Shown here: positions 1 to 4,958 of the stretch, piece by piece
How positions within the stretch are numbered: the stretch's first letter is position 1
Layout: each line of letters begins with the position of its first letter
Source: Nitrospiraceae bacterium
GTDB lineage: Bacteria > Nitrospirota > Thermodesulfovibrionia > Thermodesulfovibrionales > UBA1546
Length of the DNA stretch: 5,568 nucleotides
Assembly (NCBI GenBank): GCA_003535475.1
Contig: DOHC01000115.1
Span: forward strand, 1 to 5,568
Reading direction: 5' to 3'
Made by a program: the position numbers and the translations under genes
Notes under the pieces: model-generated
The model's input: the letters and a program-made list of their open reading frames with translations, nothing else
What the model was told of the DNA's origin: nothing
The model's database searches: none

Positions 1-106
1 ATAAAGCAATGTTTAAACATGGCGGGTAAAAAATGGGCGCTGAACCTATTTTTTATATATCTCCTTTTAGTTTGCTCATTACAAAACAAACTGAGGTGCC
101 CTGTTT

Positions 107-679
107 TTAAATTGCAGTACCTCTCCCAATGGAAAACGCCTCACCAAGATAGCCGCCGACTTTGTAGTAAGCGCGCATCTCAGGAGTAAAGAGGATAGGC
201 TTTACTTTTTCTATATCCGGAATTCCTTTTTCATTAAGCGCAGATTCATCAGCCTTAACATCAATGATTTCTCCGACAAACTGTGTATGCAGCCCGATTT
301 CTACGATGTTGATTACCTTGCACTCCAGAATTAAAGGGAATTCCTTTACATAAGGGGCGTCAACCATGTCGCTCTTTAAAGGAGTAAGCCCTGTGGTTGC
401 AAATTTGTCCGTGTCTTTTCCTGAGACCATTCCAAAATAATCAGCCTCCTTGGCGTATTCCTCAGAAGGAACGTTCACTGTAAATGCTTTTCGCTCAATA
501 ATATTCCCATAAGTATAGGTTGCCTTCCTTATGGAAATCGCAACGCATGGAGGCTTGGAACAGCAGATCCCTCCCCATGCAATAGTCATGACATTGGGCT
601 TTCCAGCCTTGTCATAAGTCCCTATAACCCAGACAGGGGCCGGGTAAATCAGCGTTCTTGGGCCAAATGATTTCTTCAT
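107..679 (-). CDS. Flavin reductase-like (flavoredoxin/DIM6-NTAB family) FMN-binding protein
   Basis: This 190-residue protein has the typical length and opening of the flavin reductase-like, FMN-binding split-barrel family. Near the N-terminus is [18 protein letters not shown] (residues 12-29), then [14 protein letters not shown] (31-44) and [12 protein letters not shown] (49-60), which together form the usual flavin-contacting region. FTVNVPSEE (66-74) and PLILECKV (115-122) continue the barrel. Members are cytoplasmic and bind FMN; they reduce flavin with NAD(P)H or pass electrons as flavoredoxins. The exact partner cannot be read from sequence. There is no signal peptide or membrane segment. 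The ATG at 679 is supported by AGGAGG (685-690) five bases upstream and a promoter further up. No gene partner sits close on either side, so it looks monocistronic. I am confident of the family, not of the physiological substrate. Confidence 0.9.
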   Translation of the reverse strand: MKKSFGPRTLIYPAPVWVIGTYDKAGKPNVMTIAWGGICCSKPPCVAISIRKATYTYGNIIERKAFTVNVPSEEYAKEADYFGMVSGKDTDKFATTGLTPLKSDMVDAPYVKEFPLILECKVINIVEIGLHTQFVGEIIDVKADESALNEKGIPDIEKVKPILFTPEMRAYYKVGGYLGEAFSIGRGTAI

Positions 680-715
680 CTTATCCTCCTGATAACTTTC
701 TTGGTTATTAAACAG

Positions 716-745
716 ATTATATCAGGGTTTTGGGGTGGATGTTAG
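716..745 (-). promoter_or_regulatory. Sigma70-type extended -10 promoter for the flavin reductase gene
   Basis: On the minus strand a perfect TATAAT (721 down to 716) is preceded by TG one base away, which makes an extended -10. CTAACA (745 down to 740) lies 18 bases upstream as a -35 with four of six consensus positions. The site is about 37 bases before the start codon at 679. This is a motif match by eye. Confidence 0.6.
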
Positions 746-851
746 AGGGAAGGAAGCGTGAAGAACGAATGCTCTTGCCTCTCATGAAGGCAGTATAAGA
801 CAGAATTTCAGAGAAAAACAAGTGCAAAATGAATTGGGTGAGAGGCGAATA

Positions 852-1148
852 TTATTTAATTTGCCTCTGTATATTTTTAAAAGTCTCCCTAAACTTTTTA
901 CCTTCTGAAATCTTGTCAAATTCTGCAAGCCATTTTTTAACATAGGATCTATCACAGGCAGGATTTTTTGCAAGGATTGCTTTGCCCGCGAGTGACAGCT
1001 TGTCTGTGCTTATGCCGAGTGTTATATCTATGTCCCTTGTTAGCCGCGGTGTACCGTAAAGCAGCACTGCCTGTCCGCCAATAATCATATAAGGGATTTC
1101 GTGTTTCTTAAGGGAAGATGCTACTTTTACTATGAGCTTTTCAAACAT
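852..1148 (-). CDS. Nucleotidyltransferase-fold protein, apparently internally deleted
   Basis: Residues 1-53 match the start of the MNT/AbiEii-like nucleotidyltransferase fold. IGGQAVLLYG (23-32) carries the GG motif, and TRDIDITLG (37-45) carries the paired aspartates D39 and D41 that bind metal. The rest (54-98) reads AGKAILAKNPACDRSYVKKW and then an amphipathic tail, which resembles the end of the same family. There it normally follows an 'AGR.RD.ED.K.IL' segment some 70 residues further on. The protein is only 98 residues, clearly shorter than I expect for the family, and it passes from the catalytic loop straight into the C-terminal helices. This fits an in-frame deletion near base 990. 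The third catalytic acid is missing, so it is probably inactive. Its start overlaps the end of a small upstream ORF by 19 bases. Alternatives are a real minimal nucleotidyltransferase or an assembly collapse. Confidence 0.65.
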   Translation of the reverse strand: MFEKLIVKVASSLKKHEIPYMIIGGQAVLLYGTPRLTRDIDITLGISTDKLSLAGKAILAKNPACDRSYVKKWLAEFDKISEGKKFRETFKNIQRQIK

Positions 1149-1261
1149 GAGTTTAAAATTTTGGCAAGTTTTATATCGGTTTCGATGCCTTCCATGGGGT
1201 TTTTTGAAGGTAACACGCCGAGGCTTACAGCCTCATGCCACATTGCTTCAAATATTTTCAA
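1130..1261 (-). CDS. Short partner ORF upstream of the nucleotidyltransferase, probably 5'-truncated
   Basis: On the minus strand an open frame reads LKIFEAMWHEAVSLGVLP, then SKNPMEGIETDIKLAKILN, and ends SCLKSS with TAG at 1130-1132. The pattern looks like real protein, with an amphipathic helix and a 'P..P.EGIE.DI..AK.LN' ending. I recall similar short proteins just before this type of nucleotidyltransferase, but cannot check it here. It overlaps the nucleotidyltransferase start (1148) by 19 bases, as coupled genes do. No good ATG start exists. The ATG at 1243 would cut the conserved helix, and the only upstream option in the conserved part is TTG at 1261, used here to give 43 residues. Thirty bases further upstream the tRNA begins, so the gene probably lost its beginning there. 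The function is unknown; it might bind or tether the nucleotidyltransferase. Confidence 0.45.
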   Translation of the reverse strand: MKIFEAMWHEAVSLGVLPSKNPMEGIETDIKLAKILNSCLKSS

Positions 1262-1291
1262 AGACCTTAGGAAAATGAAAAATGTTAAACA

Positions 1292-1381
1292 TGGCGGAGG
1301 GGGTGAGATTCGAACTCACGGTAGAGTTGCCCCTACAACGATTTTCAAGACCGTCGCCTTCAACCGCTCGGCCACCCCTCC
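1292..1381 (-). tRNA. tRNA-Ser (anticodon UGA), 3' CCA encoded
   Basis: The minus strand folds as a class II tRNA of 90 bases. The acceptor GGAGGGG (1381-1375) pairs with CCCCTCC (1302-1296), followed by discriminator G and CCA (1294-1292). The D arm is GCCGAGCGGTTGAAGGC. The anticodon stem ACGGT/ATCGT encloses the loop CTTGAAA, giving anticodon TGA, which reads UCA-type serine codons. A long variable arm (GTAG...CTAC) is the serine hallmark. The T arm is GTGAG-TTCGAAT-CTCAC. All stems pair well, so it looks functional. Confidence 0.97.
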
Positions 1382-1406
1382 AAGAAAAGCAAGTGAAAAG
1401 TGAACA

Positions 1407-1434
1407 ATTGTTAGTTTAACCTAAGAAGTTTCAA
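1407..1434 (-). promoter_or_regulatory. Possible promoter for tRNA-Ser
   Basis: On the minus strand TTGAAA (1434-1429) and AACAAT (1412-1407) are 16 bases apart, each with four of six or better consensus positions. They lie about 25 bases before the tRNA 5' end, a usual distance for a tRNA promoter. The match is modest and by eye. Confidence 0.35.
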
Positions 1435-1473
1435 TGGTTCAAGGGGACAGGAGGTTAAGGGTTCATGATTTCC

Positions 1474-1527
1474 AGTCTTTAGTTGTTGGTTTTCAGACTG
1501 ACAACTGACCACTAACAACTGATAACT
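1474..1527. repeat. Heptamer tandem repeat with inverted arm (consensus GACAACT)
   Basis: Four imperfect 7-base units run without gap at 1500-1527: GACAACT, GACCACT, AACAACT, GATAACT. Just left of them, AGTTGTTGG (1481-1489) is the reverse complement of the same motif, so the block can fold (AGTTGTT with AACAACT). A second, competing hairpin is CAGTCT (1473-1478) with AGACTG (1495-1500). The block fills most of the gap between the tRNA and the CapA remnant. A T-run follows on the plus strand, but no plus-strand gene ends here. Confidence 0.5.
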
Positions 1528-1536
1528 GTTTTTAAA

Positions 1537-1815
1537 TTACGCAGAAGCAGCCTTGCCTGTTATCCTTGCAACTGCTGAGGCAATGCTGCCTTTGCCCGGA
1601 GCGCAGAGATTGGGCGCCGCTCGTTCTAATTCTTCGAGGGCATCTCCCCATATGTAAGAAAAACTGACGGGTTGTTGAATCGGACCATTTGCCTTCTCAG
1701 CAATTTCCACATATCCTTTAGCGCTTCTCATGTATGGCTCATGGATAAGCGGGTCACCAGGATGAGGTAATATTTGATCAATGCCCCTTCCTGCATTCTT
1801 AGGCATTTGTCTCAT
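1537..1815 (-). pseudogene. CapA-family (poly-gamma-glutamate synthesis protein-like) remnant
   Basis: Residues 9-70 of this 92-residue frame resemble the N-terminal part of CapA-family proteins, metallophosphatase-fold proteins associated with capsule synthesis. The recognisable pieces are GRGIDQILPHPGDP (9-22), EPYMRSAKGYVEIAEKANGP (26-45) and PVSFSYIWGDALEELERAAP (49-68). In intact members this block is preceded by a 'GDVM' strand and followed by 'R.VNLETS' and several hundred more residues. Here the front is replaced by MRQMPKNA, and after AAPN the frame continues as LCAPGKGSIASAVARITGKAASA, which does not look like CapA. The fragment therefore lacks the family's metal-binding core. It is best read as a decayed, possibly fused remnant. 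I see no clear ribosome binding site before the ATG at 1815. An alternative is a small gene that reuses the segment; I think this less likely. Confidence 0.55.
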
Positions 1816-1899
1816 TCAGCATAGTAATTTCCATATGAAACCTGCAGCTTTATTCAGAATATCACAAGTACGGGCTTCAGAAAGGGATCTTGTCTTCCT

Positions 1900-2208
1900 T
1901 TATTTGTCCTGTTTATTTTTCGAAATATATTCCATCAATAGAAATATCCCTTTTGCTCTTTTGTTAATCACATCAAGAAGATCTTCAAGTTTTTCAAATC
2001 TATCTGTTAGCGAATTATTCACGAAATCTTCTTTCAGCCCCTCGATGGTCTTAAGAATTTCAATCCCTGCTGGCTTTTGCTCTAACTCATCCTTCAATAT
2101 GTCTTTTGCTAATAGAATAGATCCAAACAATAATTTCCTTATTTCTGCAGCCTTTTTTTCACATCTGATTAATCTGTCTCCATAAGATGCATCTTCATGC
2201 CATGCCAT
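1900..2208 (-). CDS. Small helical protein of unknown function
   Basis: I do not recognise this 102-residue protein. It is rich in Lys, Glu, Leu and Ile with heptad-like spacing, notably CEKKAAEIRKLLFGSILLAK (16-35), GIEILKTIEGLKEDF (48-62) and FEKLEDLLDVINKRAKGIF (71-89). This suggests three or four amphipathic helices or a coiled coil, with a polar lysine-rich end. There is no signal peptide, metal motif or convincing membrane span. The ATG at 2208 is well supported: AGGGAG (2220-2215) sits six bases upstream. It lies 84 bases downstream of the HPF-like gene on the same strand, so it may be read from that promoter; a weak candidate promoter also exists in the gap. The open frame and strong ribosome binding site make it a likely real gene. 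Confidence 0.7.
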   Translation of the reverse strand: MAWHEDASYGDRLIRCEKKAAEIRKLLFGSILLAKDILKDELEQKPAGIEILKTIEGLKEDFVNNSLTDRFEKLEDLLDVINKRAKGIFLLMEYISKNKQDK

Positions 2209-2292
2209 ATTTAACTCCCTTGTCTCTCATAATTGCTAAACTTGTTTGTAATATTCAAAAGAATTTGGGAGAAGATATAATGCAAAATAGGA

Positions 2293-2823
2293 TTAATCCA
2301 TTACAGTCACTGAGCTGGCTTGCGGCCCTTTTTCTCCTTGTTCTTCGGCAAAGCGCACCTTCATTCCAACTTTTAAGTGCTCGAAGTCACAATTTATTAC
2401 ACTGTGTTCATGAAAATAGATCTCCAGGCCATCAGGTGTTGTTAAAAAGCCATAGCCTTTGTCTGACAACAGTGCGGTTATCTCTCCATGCGGGAGTCCC
2501 TCGTGATGTTTTACAGCACCACGATGCTGTCTGGCGTAATCCTCCAACCGGCAGCGCGCTGCATCAAATGCGTTTCTTATAGACACATCAATTTCTTCGC
2601 TGGGTTGATGTTTTACCACAAATTCTGCACCAGGCACCCTTATCTCAATAACTACGTTGTATAATACCCCTTCATGATGATGGTGATGAGGAGCCTCTAC
2701 AACAACCCTGCAACTCATGATCTGGTCATAGTAAGTTTCCAGCTTTTCGACCCTCTTGCGGACCTCTTCCCTGATCATCCTGTCGAGATGTTCAAGATTT
2801 CGAACAGTGATTTGAAGTTTCAT
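2293..2823 (-). CDS. Ribosome hibernation factor HPF/RaiA domain fused to a cold-shock domain
   Basis: The protein has two domains in 176 residues. Residues 1-100 look like HPF/RaiA: MKLQITVRNL (1-10), an amphipathic helix (12-31), strand CRVVVEAP (38-45), a five-histidine run (46-50), strands YNVVIEIRVPG (55-65) and EFVVKH (67-72), then a second helix from about 77 to 99. This fold binds the 30S decoding region and shelters idle ribosomes. Residues 112-175 form a cold-shock (OB-fold) domain with HGEITALLSDKGYGFL (112-127), where KGYGFL is the RNP1-like motif, and EIYFHEHSV (134-142) in the RNP2 position, ending in QASSVTV. Long HPF proteins normally carry a dimerisation domain at the C-terminus; here an RNA-binding domain takes that place. 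AGGGGG six bases before the ATG at 2823 supports the start. It is likely cytoplasmic and stress or stationary-phase linked, by family. Confidence 0.9.
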   Translation of the reverse strand: MKLQITVRNLEHLDRMIREEVRKRVEKLETYYDQIMSCRVVVEAPHHHHHEGVLYNVVIEIRVPGAEFVVKHQPSEEIDVSIRNAFDAARCRLEDYARQHRGAVKHHEGLPHGEITALLSDKGYGFLTTPDGLEIYFHEHSVINCDFEHLKVGMKVRFAEEQGEKGPQASSVTVMD

Positions 2824-2874
2824 CTTAACCCCCTATCAGAAATATAATCTTTGCCGATTTCTAATCTCATTTAT

Positions 2875-2903
2875 ATCTTAGCATGGCATAAACAGTATTC
2901 CAA
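2875..2903 (-). promoter_or_regulatory. Candidate promoter for the HPF-cold-shock gene
   Basis: On the minus strand TTGGAA (2903-2898) and TAAGAT (2880-2875) are spaced by exactly 17 bases, each with four of six consensus positions. A TG one base before the -10 gives an extended -10. The predicted leader is about 45 bases to the ATG at 2823. This is a match by eye. Confidence 0.5.
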
Positions 2904-3087
2904 TTTTTTCCATCCTGTTACATACAACAAAAGGCAGGCGCAGTGCTATGCCGCAATATTCACCTCATATTATTCACAAAGATATGCAGGATGTATTTGG
3001 ATTGAAGCAAGATAGCCCGGGTTATCTGTCTATGAGTATTCTTTAATGAAACAGAGCAATTCGCTCAAGCCAGTCCTTCTTATCTCT

Positions 3088-3120
3088 GGATTTGAGTTGT
3101 AGCTAAATCCGGGTTATAAT
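3088..3120 (+). promoter_or_regulatory. Strong sigma70-type promoter with overlapping inverted repeat
   Basis: TTGAGT (3092-3097) and a perfect TATAAT (3115-3120) are 17 bases apart, about 30 bases before the phosphoribosyltransferase start. The inverted repeat GGATTT (3088-3093) / AAATCC (3105-3110) straddles the -35 box and the spacer, where a repressor could block polymerase. The promoter call is solid by motif; the operator is a suggestion only. Confidence 0.65.
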
Positions 3121-3149
3121 AGTTTCAAAAAGTCTGTGGAGGTGATGGG

Positions 3150-3773
3150 ATGGTATCTTTACCTTCTAAAGAACGATTCAGATGTGAAATTTTGTCATGG
3201 AATAGAGTTGTAAGAGATACAATAAAACTTTCAAAGAGCATCATAGATTCCGGTTTTAAACCAGATATTGTAGTGGCAATTGGAAGGGGAGGTTATGTTC
3301 CTGCCAGGATACTTTGTGACTATCTGTTAATCAGGGACCTAACTTCGATAAAGGTAGAACACTGGGGAATTGCTGCTACAGAAACAGAAAAAGCAGTCAT
3401 CAAATTCCGTCTTTGTACAGATATAAAAGACAAAAGTGTTTTGCTGGTGGATGATATAACTGACACAGGTGATACCCTAAGAGTTTCCCTGAAATATCTA
3501 AAAGATTTTGGGCCAAAAACTATTAAAACTGCAGTGCTTATACACAAGACCTGTTCTGTAATAGTACCAGATTATTTTATCAGTAAGATTATAAAATGGC
3601 ACTGGGTTATTTTCCCATGGCACATATGGGAGGATTTAACAGGTTTTGTCAAAAATATAAAGGGCAAAGGTATACATAACGAAGAAGATATTAGTCGTGA
3701 ACTTAAACTGCGGTACAATATAAATGTGCAAATGGAAACTCTTAGAGAAGTATTATCAGAACTGAAAAAATGA
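3150..3773 (+). CDS. Type I phosphoribosyltransferase (purine salvage type, Gpt/HPRT-like)
   Basis: This 207-residue protein carries the diagnostic PRPP-binding motif VLLVDDITDTGDT (97-109), with its paired acids and TGDT loop, and the pyrophosphate-loop segment AIGRGGYVPAR (43-53). The KWHWVIFPWHIWED segment (149-162) resembles the base-binding hood of xanthine/guanine or hypoxanthine phosphoribosyltransferases, especially archaeal-type ones. Such enzymes join a free purine base to PRPP, giving a nucleotide and pyrophosphate. The exact base cannot be told from sequence. Residues 170-207 form an extra lysine- and glutamate-rich helical tail. GGAGG (3138-3142), seven bases before ATG 3150, fixes the start; an upstream ATG at 3145 is out of frame. 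It is cytoplasmic and the first gene of the cluster. The amrS gene starts seven bases after its stop. Confidence 0.87.
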   Translation: MVSLPSKERFRCEILSWNRVVRDTIKLSKSIIDSGFKPDIVVAIGRGGYVPARILCDYLLIRDLTSIKVEHWGIAATETEKAVIKFRLCTDIKDKSVLLVDDITDTGDTLRVSLKYLKDFGPKTIKTAVLIHKTCSVIVPDYFISKIIKWHWVIFPWHIWEDLTGFVKNIKGKGIHNEEDISRELKLRYNINVQMETLREVLSELKK

Positions 3774-3780
3774 AGGACAA

Positions 3781-4803
3781 ATGGAAAGAGGATCATACCT
3801 ATACAGCAAGCTCGATGACGGGAAGGTCATGTGCCTCACCTGCCAGAGAAGATGTGTTGTTCCTGAAGGCAATAAAGGTTGGTGTAAAACAAGGATAAAC
3901 AAAGGCGGAAAATTATTTAGTCTGATATACGGAGAGGTCTCGTCACTCTCGATAAACCCTATAGAAAAGAAACCTGTTTTTCATTTTTATCCTGGATCCA
4001 AGTGGCTTTCCCTTGGAAGTTTGGGATGTAATTTTCGCTGTCCCGGCTGTCAGAATTGGGATATAGCCCACTGGAAGGAAGGACAGATGTATACAGAATA
4101 TCTGTCTCCGGAAGAGTTGGTTTCTAAGGCAATGTCTACTGGTTGTATCGGCATATCCTTTACATTCAATGAGCCTGTGTTATGGTTTGAATACACTGTT
4201 GATGCTGCAAAACTTTTTAGGGCTCAGGGCCTTTATACAAATTACGTTACCAATGGATTCATTACAGAAGAGGCATTCGACATGATAGCGCCTTTTCTTG
4301 ACGTATACAGGGTTGATATAAAAGGTTTCACTGAAGAGACATACATGAGAATCGGGCATATAAAAGAATTCGGGGGAATCCTTGAGATCACGAAAAAAGC
4401 AAAGGAGTATGGGATGCATGTGGAGGTTGTTACAAATGTCATTCCCGGATTCAATGATAACGAAATAGAACTGCGCGGTATCGCGTCGTGGATAAATAAT
4501 ACACTTGGCCCTGAAACTCCCTGGCATGTTACCAGGTTTTATCCCCATCTCGAACTAAGCCATATCTCACCCACGCCTGTCTCTAAACTTGAGAGGGCGT
4601 GGTCAATAGGAAAAGAGGAAGGCATCTGGTACGTGTATCTTGGAAATATACCAGGCCACAGAGGGGAGAATACGTATTGCCATATGTGTGGTGAACTACT
4701 AATAGAGAGGTATATTTTTGACATCATAAAAAATAGGATTATGGGTAACAAATGCCCTAAATGCAATGTCATGATACCAGGAAGGTTTGCCGGAAATGGG
4801 TGA
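3781..4803 (+). CDS. amrS: AmmeMemoRadiSam system radical SAM enzyme AmrS
   Basis: This 340-residue protein is a radical SAM enzyme of the pyruvate-formate-lyase-activase-like group. LGCNFRCPGCQNWDIAH (81-97) holds the CX3CX2C cluster motif (C83, C87, C90) that binds the 4Fe-4S cluster and SAM. FTFNEP (127-132) and VTNGFI (156-161) match conserved barrel strands. The AmrS-type features are the cysteine-rich front CLTCQRRC (18-25) with C35, the SSLSINPIEKKPVFHFYPGS block (54-73), and the ending GENTYCHMCGELLIERY (295-311) with C325 and C328, which looks like a zinc ribbon. Family members are linked with Memo and AMMECR1 genes; neither is in this window, and I do not know a settled reaction. 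The ATG at 3781 follows the phosphoribosyltransferase stop by seven bases, with GAAGGA just upstream inside that gene's end. It is probably co-transcribed and oxygen-sensitive. Confidence 0.92.
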   Translation: MERGSYLYSKLDDGKVMCLTCQRRCVVPEGNKGWCKTRINKGGKLFSLIYGEVSSLSINPIEKKPVFHFYPGSKWLSLGSLGCNFRCPGCQNWDIAHWKEGQMYTEYLSPEELVSKAMSTGCIGISFTFNEPVLWFEYTVDAAKLFRAQGLYTNYVTNGFITEEAFDMIAPFLDVYRVDIKGFTEETYMRIGHIKEFGGILEITKKAKEYGMHVEVVTNVIPGFNDNEIELRGIASWINNTLGPETPWHVTRFYPHLELSHISPTPVSKLERAWSIGKEEGIWYVYLGNIPGHRGENTYCHMCGELLIERYIFDIIKNRIMGNKCPKCNVMIPGRFAGNG

Positions 4804-4942
4804 ATGTATAAGGGAAAAGCCTGAGGATGCCCTGCCAATTGCGATGAAGACAGCCGCCTTTGGACTTCTGAAAAGCCGCCCTAAAGGGCTGATTCATCCT
4901 ACTAAAAGCCGGATACCGCCTGCATACCAGGAAAATTTATGA
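4796..4942 (+). CDS. Small unknown ORF translationally coupled to amrS
   Basis: A 48-codon frame starts at ATG 4796 inside the last codons of amrS. The shared ATGGGTGA gives an 8-base overlap typical of coupled genes, and AGGAAGG (4779-4785) lies ten bases upstream as a ribosome binding site. The protein begins MGECIREKPEDALPIAMKTA, continues AFGLLKSRPKGLIHPTKSRI and ends PPAYQENL. It is basic in the second half, has one cysteine, and has no membrane span or known motif that I recognise. A CheR-like gene starts 16 bases after its stop. It could be a small accessory protein of the amrS cluster or the front of a gene that has lost its rest. The function is unknown. Confidence 0.5.
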   Translation: MGECIREKPEDALPIAMKTAAFGLLKSRPKGLIHPTKSRIPPAYQENL

Positions 4943-4958
4943 ATGATATGGATTAAAC

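Larger units (their letters stand above)
2824..3149. other. Divergent intergenic region between the HPF-like gene and the phosphoribosyltransferase gene
   Basis: These 326 bases separate genes pointing away from each other and hold a candidate promoter for each, listed separately. Between the promoters (about 2905-3085) I see only short AT-rich repeats, such as ATTCAC twice at 2958-2976, and a 32-codon open frame starting at ATG 2948 without a convincing ribosome binding site. A 9-base repeat CCGGGTTAT occurs at 3017-3025 and 3109-3117, the second touching the plus-strand -10 box. No RNA gene or clear terminator is evident. Confidence 0.6.

Noticed and set aside
1..20. Start of another minus-strand gene at ATG 20
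   Set aside because: Only six codons are in the window and no ribosome binding site is close before that ATG; AAGGAGATATA (66-56) is too far upstream to support it.
69..92. Inverted repeat AGTTTG/CAAACT downstream of the flavin reductase gene as a terminator
   Set aside because: The stem is only six AT-rich pairs with a 12-base loop and is not followed by a T-run in the gene's direction.
777..793. TGCCT/AGGCA hairpin after the nucleotidyltransferase gene
   Set aside because: The stem is only five pairs with a seven-base loop and no T-tract on either side.
1101..1403. A 100-codon open frame on the plus strand containing GGGGEIRTHGR
   Set aside because: It is the antisense translation of tRNA-Ser and of the overlapping small ORF; this phrase is a known false protein from antisense tRNA-Ser genes.
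1781..2185. A 134-codon plus-strand frame
   Set aside because: It is the antisense shadow of the helical protein at 1900-2208 and has no ribosome binding site or family resemblance.
2187..2582. A 131-codon plus-strand frame
   Set aside because: It lies antisense to the clear HPF-cold-shock gene and its composition is not protein-like.
4865..4890. Hairpin GCCC-TAAA-GGGC as a terminator after amrS
   Set aside because: The stem is four pairs, lies inside the small open frame and has no T-run.
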